Below are positions 41,840 to 50,644 of a stretch of DNA of 64,000 bases, one piece after another. The position numbers were made by a program, and so were the translations under genes. Each line of letters starts with the position of its first letter. Within the stretch, counting starts at the first letter, position 1. The DNA comes from CAZPXH01 sp964591085. Its GTDB lineage: Bacteria; Spirochaetota; Spirochaetia; DSM-27196; CAZPXH01. Below the pieces are notes generated by a model that worked only from the letters and a program-made list of their open reading frames with translations, ran no database searches and was not told the DNA's origin. Where the stretch lies: contig CAZPXH010000010.1 of assembly GCA_964591085.1 (NCBI GenBank), positions 1 to 64,000 of the forward strand, given 5' to 3'.

Positions 41840-43262
41840 TCTCCGTGCTCTTCCCCTGCAGATCCTGCTTGCGCGAAATCCCGACTGGCGGGAGAGGCCT
41901 GCCGCACTTGTCTCGGAGGATCGGCCTGCCGGGAGAGTGGTAATGGCAAACCGCGCCGCCCGGTCTCTGGGGATTCACGCAGGAATGCGATACGCAAGCG
42001 CCCTTTCGCTGGAGGGGGGGCTGCAAGCCGGTACGGTACTCCCGCGTGAGCTTGAGCAGACTCGTGACCGAATCCGGAGGCTGCTTGCCCACTGGTCTCC
42101 GGCGGTGGAGGCATCCGGCTTTGATCCCGGGGTCTTCTGGGTGAACGCCTCCGGCCTGAGCTATCTCTATCCTTCCCTCTCGGCCTGGGCGGAAGGAATG
42201 CAGGAAGAGATTGCTGCCGAAGGATTGCGCGCCGCGGTTGGCATCGGCTTCAGCCGCTTTGGCACCTACGCCGGCACGCGGACCGGCAGGGAGCTTCTGA
42301 TCATGGACAGCCCGGAACAGGAGCTGCGCGAATCCCGCTGCGCGCCCCGGTCAATCCTTCCGCTTTCGGCGGCGGTGCACCAGCGTCTGGATCGCCTGGG
42401 GATTCAGCGGGCGGAACAGCTCCTGGCGCTCCCGGAGGGAGGCATTCGTAAGCGCTTTGGCGCAGAGACAGAGGAGGTCTATCGCTTTGTCGCTTCTATG
42501 ACCGCGCTTCCGGTACAGAACCGCGAACACACCGAGGATCCGGTGTTTCACATGCAGCTTCCCGGCCCGGAGGAGTCGGTAGAGCGTCTGATGCTTCCGG
42601 TGCGGCGCCTGCTGGACCGCCTGGTGCAGCGCTGCCTGCGCCGGGGAGAGCGTATCCGCGGAGTGCTGCTTGATCTCCGCATGGAGGACGGAGAAAGCCT
42701 CAGGCAGGAAGTCCGTCCGGCGGAGCCAACTATCCGGCCCATGCTGTTGGCCCGGCTCATCCATCTCCGGCTGGAGTCGGACCCGCCACCGCTTGGAGTG
42801 GAGGAGATCAGCATCACCGGGAATCTGCTCCGGGATGGTAGAGAGACCGGAGAGCTGTTCCCCCGGCACAGCGGCCGTCCGGCGGAGCAGGCTGCCCGAG
42901 CGTTCGCCTATCTCCGGGCGGAGCTTGGAAACGAGGCGGTTCAGCGGGCTTCCCTGCACGGGAGCCACCTGCCATCCGAGCGCTTCCGTCTGGAGGCGAT
43001 GGATCGCGTGGAGTCGCTGCAAGCTCGGGCACGGGACGGCGGATCGGTTCTGGTTCGCAGGGTCAACAGCAGCGGACAGGCACCGCCATTCTTTCATCGT
43101 CCCGTGCATCTGCGCCTTGGCCCGCACCTGATTGAGCAGCGCTGGTGGCAGGAGCCGGTGCAGCGCCGCTACGTGGTGGCGCAGGAACGCGATGGGTCGC
43201 TTCTGTGGCTGTACTCGCAGAACGGCGAGGACTCATGGTGGGTGCAGGCCCTCATCGATTGA
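41817..43262 (+). CDS. imuB: ImuB, catalytically inactive Y-family polymerase-like protein
   Basis: The 481-residue protein starts at GTG 41817, 6 nt after a perfect GGAGGAGG ribosome site. The N-terminal segment reads MDRMACVNLRALPLQILL: the first catalytic aspartate of Y-family polymerases (DMD in DinB) is replaced by Asn-Leu, as in ImuB proteins that act as hubs rather than enzymes. Family-like segments include VVMANRAARSLGIHAGMRY and RLGIQRAEQLLALPEGGIRKRFG. ImuB normally binds the beta clamp and DnaE2. Its stop overlaps the TTG start of dnaE2. Confidence 0.87.
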   Translation: MDRMACVNLRALPLQILLARNPDWRERPAALVSEDRPAGRVVMANRAARSLGIHAGMRYASALSLEGGLQAGTVLPRELEQTRDRIRRLLAHWSPAVEASGFDPGVFWVNASGLSYLYPSLSAWAEGMQEEIAAEGLRAAVGIGFSRFGTYAGTRTGRELLIMDSPEQELRESRCAPRSILPLSAAVHQRLDRLGIQRAEQLLALPEGGIRKRFGAETEEVYRFVASMTALPVQNREHTEDPVFHMQLPGPEESVERLMLPVRRLLDRLVQRCLRRGERIRGVLLDLRMEDGESLRQEVRPAEPTIRPMLLARLIHLRLESDPPPLGVEEISITGNLLRDGRETGELFPRHSGRPAEQAARAFAYLRAELGNEAVQRASLHGSHLPSERFRLEAMDRVESLQARARDGGSVLVRRVNSSGQAPPFFHRPVHLRLGPHLIEQRWWQEPVQRRYVVAQERDGSLLWLYSQNGEDSWWVQALID

Positions 43263-46200
43263 GCAGCTTGCCCCAGCCTCCGCCAGTTCCATTGTGGGTG
43301 AAGAGCAACTACTCCTTTCTGGAGGCCGCAAGCGACCCGGAGGAGCTGGTGGTCAGTGCGGCCGAAGCTGGCTACACCAGCATCGCCATTACTGACCGTG
43401 ACAGCCTCGGCGGGATTGTCCGGGCAATGGGCGCCGCAGCGGAGACGGGAATCACGCTCATCGTCGGGTCCCAGATCAGCATCGGGGACGGAAGCGCGGT
43501 GCTGGCCCTGTGCTGCGACCGCTGTGGCTACGCCAATCTCTGCCAGTTGCTCTCCGCTGGTCGGCTGCGCAACCCCAAGGGCAGCTGCAGCGTGGACTGG
43601 GACGAGGTGATCGCCTTCAGCGAGGGGCTGGAGATCGTGATCCTGCACTTCGGCAAGCACGCCAACCGGAGCGCGCTGTGTTCCGAGCTTGCCGCAACCC
43701 TCGGGCGCCGGGTTCGAATGGGGATTGCCCGCCACTTCTCGCCGGAGAGTTCTGTCCGGGAGCAGGAGATCTCGGTCCTTGCTGACAAGCACGGGATACC
43801 CTGCGTGGCTCTCCCGGAGGTGCTTTATCACCAGAGTTCCCGCCGTGATCTGCACGATGTGATGACCGCAATCCGGCATCGGCGGAGCCTGGATGAGCTT
43901 GGGACAGAGCTCCGCCCGAACTCCAGCCACTCCCTGCCAGCACCACAGTCCTTTACCGAACGCTACGCCGATCACCCGGAGTGGCTTGCAGAGACCCGGA
44001 TCCTGGCGGATCGCTGTAGATTCCGTGTACAGGAGATCCGCTACCGCTATCCGGCGGAGTCGGTGCCGGAGGGATTCACCACCATGAGTTGGCTGCGTCA
44101 CCTCACCCTGAGCGGCGCGCGGTCCCGATATGACGGCAGCATTCCCGCCGATGTGCAGAAGCAGCTGGACCATGAGCTTGCTGTCATTGAAGACCTGGAC
44201 TACGCCGGGTACTTCCTCACGATGTGGGAGATTGTTTCCTGGTGCCGGCGGCAGGACATCCTGTGCCAGGGCAGGGGCTCTGCTGCAAACTCCTCGGTCT
44301 GCTTCTGCCTGGGCATCACCGCAGTTGACCCGGTGCGCATGAAGCTTCTGTTTGAGCGCTTCCTTTCCCGGGAGCGCGCAGAACCACCGGACATTGACCT
44401 GGACATTGAGCATCAGCGCCGGGAAGAGGTTATTCAGCAGATGTATTCGCGCTACGGCCGGGACCGGGCGGCAATGGTGGCAAATGTCATCCGCTATCGC
44501 CCGAGATCGGCGGTGCGGGACGTGGGACGCGCGCTCGGACTGTCCTTGACCAGTGTGGACCGCATTGCCCGGCAGCTCGGATATCGGGGCGGGGACCTGG
44601 TGCAGGCCGTCACCGCCGCGGGCCTGGACCCGGAGAACCCGCGGATGCGGCTTCTCCTGCGCCTCAGCACCGAGATCCTGGACGCCCCGCGCCATCTTTC
44701 CATTCACCCCGGGGGTTTCCTGCTGGGGAGCGAGCCGGTGACCCACCTGGTTCCCGTGGAGAACGCCACTATGCCGGGGCGAACAGTGATCCAGTGGGAT
44801 AAGTACGATGTAGAAGCGCTTGGCCTGTTCAAGGTTGATCTGCTGGGCCTGGGCGCGCTGACGCACCTCAGAAAGTCCTTTGCTCTGCTGTCCCGGCACC
44901 TCGGCCGGAGCATTCGCATGGCTGCGGTACCCGCGGAGGATCCGGCGGTCTACGCCCTGTTGGAGCGTGCGGACACCGTAGGGGTCTTCCAGATTGAGAG
45001 CCGCGCCCAGATGGCCATGCTGCCCAGGCTCAAGCCCCGCGAGTTCTATGACCTGGTCATTGAGATCAGCATTGTCCGGCCCGGGCCAATCACCGGAGGA
45101 ATGGTTCACCCCTACCTCCGGCGTCGCTCTGGGGAGGAGCCCATCACCTATCCCCACCCTAGTCTGGAGCCGGTGCTTGCACGGACCTGTGGTGTACCGC
45201 TGTTCCAGGAGCAGGTGATGAAGCTCGCGGTGGTAGCGGCAGATTACACACCCGGGGAAGCGGATCAGCTGCGGCGGGACATGGCCGCGTGGCAGAGGAG
45301 CGGGCGGATAGAGAAACACCGGGAGAAGCTGGTTGAGCGGATGGTGGCCAAAGGGATTGAAGAACAATTCGCCCAGCAGGTCTTTGACCAGATCCGCGGC
45401 TTTGGCGAGTACGGTTTCCCGGAGAGCCACGCGGCCAGCTTTGCCCTCATCGCCTACTGCACAGCCTGGCTTCGGTGCCATTATCCCGCAGCGTTCACCT
45501 GCGGATTGCTCAACGCCTGGCCCATGGGCTTCTACGCTCCATCCTCCATTGTGGAGGATGCACGGCGGCACGGAATTGTGGTTCGACCCGTTGATGTCAA
45601 CCAGTCCGGCTGGGAATGTGACCTGGAAGAGGCCGGGGAGCTGGACTCACGCACCCGCAGCAGGCGGCGTCGTGCGGCAATGACCTACCGGGACGGCGGC
45701 CTTGCGGTGCGCATGGGTCTGCGCTTCATCCGCGGCCTTTCCGATGAGTCCGGACGCCGGATTGTGGAGCTTCGGAACCGGCCCTACCGGAGCGTGGAGG
45801 ATTTGGTGAACCGGCTCCGGATACCTCGGGATGAGCTTGAGATGCTTGCTGCTGGCGGTGCGCTGCGCAGCCTTGGAATTGAGCGGAGAGAAGCGCTGTG
45901 GGCGGTTCTTGGTCGGCCGCAGGACAGAACTGACCCCGGGCTGCAAGCGGTAGGCCGTGACCACGGAGCTTCCGCACCGAACGGGGGTGGGGATCCGTTT
46001 GAGGAGCGCATTCCCGGCTTTCCCGGGATTGATCTGCTGCGCACAATCAGTTGGGACTACGAGACAGCCGGTCACTCAACCCTCGGCCATCCGATGGAGG
46101 CCTTTCGTAGCGCGCTCCAACGGTCCCGCTTTGGGGACTCTCAGGCGCTGGCACGGCAGAAAGACGGGACCCGAGCGCGCTATTGCGGGATGGTCATATG

Positions 46201-46450
46201 TCGGCAGATGCCCGAGACGGCCGGCGGCACGGTGTTCATGACACTTGAAGATGAGAGCGGCTTTGTGAACCTGGTGATCTGGCGGGACTTCTTCACCGAG
46301 CACAGAAGTGTGCTGATTACCGCCTCAATTCTGGCCGTTGAGGGCACGCTTCAGAGCCGGGACGGGACCGTTCACGTTGTGGTAGACCAATGTTGGTCGC
46401 CGGCGCTTGAGTCCCAGGGCGCCACGCCGCGCAGCAGGGACTTTCAGTGA
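43259..46450 (+). CDS. dnaE2: Error-prone DNA polymerase III alpha subunit, DnaE2 type
   Basis: The protein has about 1063 residues from the TTG at 43259, which overlaps the imuB stop. Domains in order: PHP (LWVKSNYSFLEAASDPEEL, GYTSIAITDRDSLGG), palm with catalytic aspartates in PPDIDLDIEHQRREEVI, fingers (SIHPGGFLLG, QWDKYDVEALGLFKVDLLGL), helix-hairpin-helix (YRSVEDLVNRLRIPRDELEMLAAGGA) and an OB fold near the C-terminus (GMVICRQMPETAGG, DESGFVNLVIW). Length and cassette position mark it as DnaE2, which makes damage-induced mutations with ImuB. An in-frame upstream extension would lie inside imuB and is not credible. Confidence 0.93.
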   Translation: MSSLPQPPPVPLWVKSNYSFLEAASDPEELVVSAAEAGYTSIAITDRDSLGGIVRAMGAAAETGITLIVGSQISIGDGSAVLALCCDRCGYANLCQLLSAGRLRNPKGSCSVDWDEVIAFSEGLEIVILHFGKHANRSALCSELAATLGRRVRMGIARHFSPESSVREQEISVLADKHGIPCVALPEVLYHQSSRRDLHDVMTAIRHRRSLDELGTELRPNSSHSLPAPQSFTERYADHPEWLAETRILADRCRFRVQEIRYRYPAESVPEGFTTMSWLRHLTLSGARSRYDGSIPADVQKQLDHELAVIEDLDYAGYFLTMWEIVSWCRRQDILCQGRGSAANSSVCFCLGITAVDPVRMKLLFERFLSRERAEPPDIDLDIEHQRREEVIQQMYSRYGRDRAAMVANVIRYRPRSAVRDVGRALGLSLTSVDRIARQLGYRGGDLVQAVTAAGLDPENPRMRLLLRLSTEILDAPRHLSIHPGGFLLGSEPVTHLVPVENATMPGRTVIQWDKYDVEALGLFKVDLLGLGALTHLRKSFALLSRHLGRSIRMAAVPAEDPAVYALLERADTVGVFQIESRAQMAMLPRLKPREFYDLVIEISIVRPGPITGGMVHPYLRRRSGEEPITYPHPSLEPVLARTCGVPLFQEQVMKLAVVAADYTPGEADQLRRDMAAWQRSGRIEKHREKLVERMVAKGIEEQFAQQVFDQIRGFGEYGFPESHAASFALIAYCTAWLRCHYPAAFTCGLLNAWPMGFYAPSSIVEDARRHGIVVRPVDVNQSGWECDLEEAGELDSRTRSRRRRAAMTYRDGGLAVRMGLRFIRGLSDESGRRIVELRNRPYRSVEDLVNRLRIPRDELEMLAAGGALRSLGIERREALWAVLGRPQDRTDPGLQAVGRDHGASAPNGGGDPFEERIPGFPGIDLLRTISWDYETAGHSTLGHPMEAFRSALQRSRFGDSQALARQKDGTRARYCGMVICRQMPETAGGTVFMTLEDESGFVNLVIWRDFFTEHRSVLITASILAVEGTLQSRDGTVHVVVDQCWSPALESQGATPRSRDFQ

Positions 46451-46458
46451 GCCCGCGG

Positions 46459-47841
46459 CTATTCCGCTTCCACCGGTTCCCGGTCGGGTCCCGGGTCCGC
46501 GGTCGGCTCCGCGAGCGGGAGCGGGCGGGGCTCCAGCATCCCGAGCAGGGCCCAGGTGCGGACCGGGGTGGTCATGCCTCTAATCACCTGGGGTTCCAGT
46601 TCCTCAGCATCAACGCTTTCGGCCACCAGCCCACGGGTCTGGTCTGACAGCAGGATGTCCGTCCCAACCCGCTTGGTGAGCTGCTCAATCCGGCTGGCAA
46701 GGTTCACGGTGCTGCCAACCACGGTATACTCCATTCTTCGGCTGGACCCGATGTAGCCAGCTACCGCCTCACCGGTGTGAATGCCAATGCCAATCCGGAT
46801 GTTCTCCTGCCCGCGTTCGCCACGCCGCGCGTTGATCTCTTCCAGTCGCTCCCGCATCCGAAGGGCCGCGCGCACAGCAAGCAGTTCGTCCTGGGGGGTC
46901 TGAATCGGGGCTCCGAAGACGGCCATGATCGCATCGCCAATGAACTTGTCCAGGGTGCCCCCGAACTCAAAGACCACGTCAATCATCGCCTCAAAGTACT
47001 CGTTGAGGAAATCCACCACGTCCTGGGGTTCCAGCTCCTCGGACATGCGAGTGAACTCCCGGATGTCGGAGAACAGGACGGTGACCCTCCGGGTTTCGCC
47101 GGAAAGCGTGAGCTCATTCTCCAGGACGTAGTCTGCAACGGTATCGGTGACAAAGCGCCGGAGTGCCTCCCGCGCGCGCGTGCCTGCCTCGCGCTCCTTT
47201 GCCGCGCGAAGCTCGTTGTCAATAGAGCGCACCACCACCAGCCGAAAGCGGAGGGTGAGGATATACATCACAAACACAAAGAAGCCCATGAAGCTGACTT
47301 GCTGGAAGAGCAGGATGGGGCTGATGGCCGGCGTGACAAAGCTCTCAGCGATAGATCCCGCGTAGCAGGGGCCAAACCAGATGCAGTAGTAGAAGGAGCC
47401 CGCAAAGGCGGCCACGCTCCCGATCCCCGCAAAGAGGGTCAGCGATGGCGAGAAGCGCAGGGCCGCAAGCGCAACAATGCCAAAGTAGATCAGGAACCCG
47501 GCGCCCTTGAAGCCGTTGTGGTCGCCGATGAACATGATCACGCCGGTAACGAGCGCCAAGTCCACCGCGATGTTGATGTACTTCAACGCGGGCGAGTAGC
47601 GGCCCCGCCGCTGGTACAGGAAGGTTGCTCCGCCAAAAACAAAGAGCGTGATGGAAGCCACGATCATCCCGATCGTGGCTTCCCGTGATCCCTCCCGGGA
47701 CGTGGCAAGCGCCAGCGGAATCAGGATCACCCCCATGATCACATGGGCGATATCGATGATCCGCTCGTTCCGCCGCTCTTCCAGATGGAAGTACTTCTCG
47801 GCGGTGCTCTCAATCCGTTCCCGCGTGATCTCGTGGGCCAT
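46459..47841 (-). CDS. Membrane class III adenylate cyclase
   Basis: The 460-residue protein has about six N-terminal membrane helices (residues 28-205) and a short coiled linker (RSIDNELRAAKEREAGTRAREALR). The catalytic domain starts near residue 250. Metal-binding aspartates are in LFSDIREFTRM and FIGDAIMAVFG. The Lys before the second motif (LDKFIGD) favours ATP over GTP. The Asn and Arg that stabilise the transition state are in GSTVNLASRIEQL. All key residues are present, so it should make cAMP in response to a membrane signal. The gene faces dnaE2 with only 8 nt between the stops. Confidence 0.92.
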   Translation of the reverse strand: MAHEITRERIESTAEKYFHLEERRNERIIDIAHVIMGVILIPLALATSREGSREATIGMIVASITLFVFGGATFLYQRRGRYSPALKYINIAVDLALVTGVIMFIGDHNGFKGAGFLIYFGIVALAALRFSPSLTLFAGIGSVAAFAGSFYYCIWFGPCYAGSIAESFVTPAISPILLFQQVSFMGFFVFVMYILTLRFRLVVVRSIDNELRAAKEREAGTRAREALRRFVTDTVADYVLENELTLSGETRRVTVLFSDIREFTRMSEELEPQDVVDFLNEYFEAMIDVVFEFGGTLDKFIGDAIMAVFGAPIQTPQDELLAVRAALRMRERLEEINARRGERGQENIRIGIGIHTGEAVAGYIGSSRRMEYTVVGSTVNLASRIEQLTKRVGTDILLSDQTRGLVAESVDAEELEPQVIRGMTTPVRTWALLGMLEPRPLPLAEPTADPGPDREPVEAE

Positions 47842-47982
47842 TCCCTACCCCGATGCCAACCGAATAAGCGCTATGAGCACTCCGGTCCCGCCGGTGAGCC
47901 GGGCGGAGATGCAGGTGACAAAAACTTAAGCAGCGCCCGAACGGTCAGCGACCGCTCCGCTCCCGCCAATTCCATGTCGGGA

Positions 47983-48334
47983 TCATAGAGTCTCCCCGGG
48001 AACGACGCAACGAAGCCCCAGGTCCCGCACCGGTTCTATCATATCGCCGGCAAACCACGCCGGATGCCGGAGCTCCAGACTCAGCGGTAGTCCCGCAGCA
48101 CCTGCCGTGAGTGAGGCCCCGCGGGAGCTCGGGCACAAAGCGAAAGCCTGTCGGAACCGCCGCGCACCAGGTCCGGAGCCGATCCTCCGGTGGAAGCCCA
48201 TACGCCACACCGGAGAGCTCCACGGCCTCCAGCACTTCCGACAGAGCCGAAAGCCGCCCTACCGGTGCGGTTCCCGGCGGGTACACGCTGCCCACCCAGT
48301 CCGCCTGAGCCCAGCTGGAAGCGCCAATCCGCAT
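47983..48334 (-). pseudogene. DUF72 (YecE-like) pseudogene
   Basis: The start MRIGASSWAQADWVGSVYPPGT with RLRTWCAAVPTGFRFVPELPRGLTHG is the DUF72 N-terminus. The reading frame then shifts near 48080-48110. The downstream piece LSLELRHPAWFAGDMIEP, another DUF72 hallmark, is in a different minus-strand frame and stops at 47983. The roughly 100 residues normally between these blocks, and the C-terminal third, are missing. The gene is therefore frameshifted, internally deleted and truncated. The flanks (47842-47982 and 48335-48396) show nothing else of note. Confidence 0.7.
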
Positions 48335-48408
48335 GATGGCCGGCCCGGCGGTAGCGCACACGAAATCCGCTGCTGTTCCGCGGCCTCCACCCTTTGTACT
48401 TTGTACCA

Positions 48409-48954
48409 ATGAGCGGGACGAGCAGCGAATCCATCATCCTCGGCGGCGGATGCTTCTGGTGTATTGAAGCGGTGTACAAGCGACGGGACGGCATCCTCAG
48501 CGCGGCCAGTGGCTATGCCGGTGGCGCGATACCCAACCCCAGCTACGAGCAGGTCTGCACGGGGAGCACGGGACACGCGGAAGTGGTCCGCGTCACTTTC
48601 CAACCGGACGTTGTGAACATACGGGAAATTCTGGATCTCTTTTTCCGCGCCCACAACCCCACCACGCTCAACCGACAAGGCGCGGATATTGGCACGCAGT
48701 ATCGGTCTGTCATCTACTACGAGGACGAGTCTCAGCTTCCGGCGATCCGGGAAGCGATGGATTCCGCGCAGGGTGCCTTTGAAGACCCGATTGTTACCGA
48801 GGTCCAGCCGGCGCCCGTCTTCTACCTCGCGGAAGACTACCACCAGGATTACTTTGACCGGAATCCCTATGCTGGTTACTGCCGGGTAGTCATTCGCCCC
48901 AAACTGAAGAAGCTCGGAATGCAGGCGGAAGGCGGACTTTTCCTCCAGCGCTGA
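48409..48954 (+). CDS. msrA: Peptide methionine sulfoxide reductase MsrA
   Basis: The 181-residue enzyme reduces methionine-S-sulfoxide in oxidised proteins. The catalytic motif GGGCFWCIEAVYKR is near the N-terminus. Family motifs GYAGG..PNPSYEQVCTGSTGHAEVV, NRQGADIGTQYRSVIYY and EDYHQDYF follow. The ATG at 48409 has TACTTT (48397-48402) 6 nt upstream and no Shine-Dalgarno sequence. It runs divergently from the DUF72 pseudogene. Confidence 0.94.
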   Translation: MSGTSSESIILGGGCFWCIEAVYKRRDGILSAASGYAGGAIPNPSYEQVCTGSTGHAEVVRVTFQPDVVNIREILDLFFRAHNPTTLNRQGADIGTQYRSVIYYEDESQLPAIREAMDSAQGAFEDPIVTEVQPAPVFYLAEDYHQDYFDRNPYAGYCRVVIRPKLKKLGMQAEGGLFLQR

Positions 48955-48995
48955 GCCCGTCCTTCGCCGTTCGGGCGCAAGGGCGCGTCCGAAAG

Positions 48996-49020
48996 CCTGA
49001 CGGACGCATGGTTCGTCAGG
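48996..49020. terminator. Hairpin downstream of msrA
   Basis: CCTGACG (48996-49002) and CGTCAGG (49014-49020) form a perfect 7-bp stem with an 11-nt loop, about 40 nt after the msrA stop. No T-run follows, so termination is only a possibility. Confidence 0.3.
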
Positions 49021-49093
49021 AATTCGTTAGGAAGCTCCAATTCGGCCTCCTGCATCTTCTCCGCTCCTCCGCCTGGCGCTACGATGACCGCCC

Positions 49094-49447
49094 ATGGAAC
49101 AGGCCTCGGTCATTGACTGGAGCGCGGAAGGCAGCCTGGGGGTGTTTCACTTCCGCGACAGCATCGAGCTGTACAACGTTGATCCCACCCGCCGGGATCT
49201 GATCAAGGTGGTGGACGAGAATCGGATTGATCGCGCGGTTTTTGTGATGGACGAAGTTCCGTTCATCGACAGCTCCGGCCTCGCCATCTTTCTGAGCCTC
49301 CGCCAGTACTTTGGAGAACGACTCCGCTTTGCCTTCTGCGGCATGCAGCCCAACGTGCGCAGCGTCTTTGAGTACGCAAACCTTCTCACGCACTTCACCA
49401 TCTGCACGTCAGTGGACGAGGCCAAGAAGGTGCTCACCGGGACCTAG
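49094..49447 (+). CDS. STAS-domain anti-sigma factor antagonist, copy 2
   Basis: A 117-residue single STAS domain, related to 34278-34619. The phosphorylation-site segment is VPFIDSSGLAIFLSL, preceded by IDRAVFVMDE. The N-terminus GSLGVFHFRDSIELYN mirrors copy 1 (GPVGIFHLGGTISAYD). A TACGAT hexamer (49080-49085) lies 8 nt before the ATG. The stop overlaps the following start by 1 base. Confidence 0.86.
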   Translation: MEQASVIDWSAEGSLGVFHFRDSIELYNVDPTRRDLIKVVDENRIDRAVFVMDEVPFIDSSGLAIFLSLRQYFGERLRFAFCGMQPNVRSVFEYANLLTHFTICTSVDEAKKVLTGT

Positions 49448-50622
49448 TGATGGAAAGCGGAGCGAACGGCCAGGTAATTGACCTGGAAGGAAAGTACGTT
49501 CTCACAGACGCCGGTCTGCAGTACTGCGTCAAGCGTGGAATCCCGCTCCGCGATGTTGTGCTCCACGATCGTCGCAAGGCCACCGGATTCCTGTGGAAGC
49601 GATTCAACGCCGCGTTCGTGCAGAAGTTCGTGACCCACCAGCTCCTCGCCTCGATAGACATTGAAAGACTTGAGCTGCTTTCCAAGCGCAGGGAAATCAT
49701 GGCCATCGCCAGCGAGATCATTTACGGAGTGCTGTTCAAGAAGTTCCGCCCGGAGATGAAGGCGAGGCTCAGAGAGCAGGCAATCATCCAGAGCATGCTG
49801 GCGCGAATGGGTCCAGCCGTCACAACGGGAACCAGCATCCTTCCCGGCGCGATTGCGCACTTCAAGGATCGCCACGCTCGAGCCATCAACGCAATCAAGC
49901 ATTCGCTGTACTTCGCTCCCGCTGCGCGGGTTGACACTGATGACAAGCTCTCTGCCACAGATAGGGAAGAGAAGAAGCGGATTGTCCGGCGCTTCATCGA
50001 CCAGATAGACGATGAGACCTGGTTCCTGTTCGCGCTCCTGCAGACCGGCGAGGACCGCGAACGGCTGTTGAAGGAGCTCCAGGGCATTGTGGATGCCTAC
50101 GTTGAGCGCGCCGCCATTGCGGACTACACCGCCCTCATCCTCATGGAGCTGGTACAGAACGCCGAGCGCGCGCACCTGCTGAACCTTGCGGAGCGCGACC
50201 AGATGGTCCGGAACAATCCCGCGCAGGTTGAGCACCTGCTCACCGACCCAACCTTCCGCCAGAAGCTGTTCCGCCGCGCTCAGACCAACGGCGAGTTCCT
50301 GGTCCTGAACTTTCAGTTTGATGGCAATCCCCATGATCCCACTTCCAAGACCAAGATCATGGCCTCCGTCATTAACCGGGGTCTCATTGGGTATCGCAGT
50401 CGGCAGGACATCCTGGAAAAGAAGAAGCGCGATGTCCGGACCACCTCCCTGGTGCATTTCTACAAGGAAAGCAACATGCAGGAGCTCGGGGCCGGGCTTG
50501 GCATGTACTACCTCAACTACCTGCAGGAGGCTTGCGAGCGTCAGGGTATCCTGTTTGATTCCAACGTCGTCCGGGACGAGCGCAAGGAAGAAACGATCGC
50601 GTCGGTGGTGTTGCGGATCTAA
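49447..50622 (+). CDS. GHKL-ATPase-like partner of STAS protein, copy 2
   Basis: The 391-residue paralogue of 34616-35743 starts at GTG 49447 or ATG 49450. The shared N-terminal module reads YVLTDAGLQYCVKRGIPLRDVV then RKATGFLWKRFNAAF. The N-box-like segment is LILMELVQNAERAHLLNL, with the Mg-binding Asn intact. The C-terminus ELGAGLGMYYLNYLQEAC and TIASVVLRI looks like the glycine-rich G2 box and last strand of a histidine-kinase type ATPase. Unlike copy 1 it keeps the residues expected for ATP binding. It may phosphorylate the STAS protein or bind it in a partner switch. No sigma factor or phosphatase gene is adjacent. Confidence 0.62.
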   Translation: MMESGANGQVIDLEGKYVLTDAGLQYCVKRGIPLRDVVLHDRRKATGFLWKRFNAAFVQKFVTHQLLASIDIERLELLSKRREIMAIASEIIYGVLFKKFRPEMKARLREQAIIQSMLARMGPAVTTGTSILPGAIAHFKDRHARAINAIKHSLYFAPAARVDTDDKLSATDREEKKRIVRRFIDQIDDETWFLFALLQTGEDRERLLKELQGIVDAYVERAAIADYTALILMELVQNAERAHLLNLAERDQMVRNNPAQVEHLLTDPTFRQKLFRRAQTNGEFLVLNFQFDGNPHDPTSKTKIMASVINRGLIGYRSRQDILEKKKRDVRTTSLVHFYKESNMQELGAGLGMYYLNYLQEACERQGILFDSNVVRDERKEETIASVVLRI

Positions 50623-50644
50623 GCAAACGGCTAGACTGCGGGGT

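Noticed and set aside
43145..43258. N-terminal extension of dnaE2 inside imuB
   Set aside because: The extra residues have low-complexity composition, and the PHP domain begins normally just after the TTG at 43259.
43169..45571. 800-codon open frame on the minus strand opposite dnaE2
   Set aside because: It mirrors the dnaE2 codon pattern in GC-rich DNA, has no recognisable motifs and no start signals; dnaE2 has full domain support.
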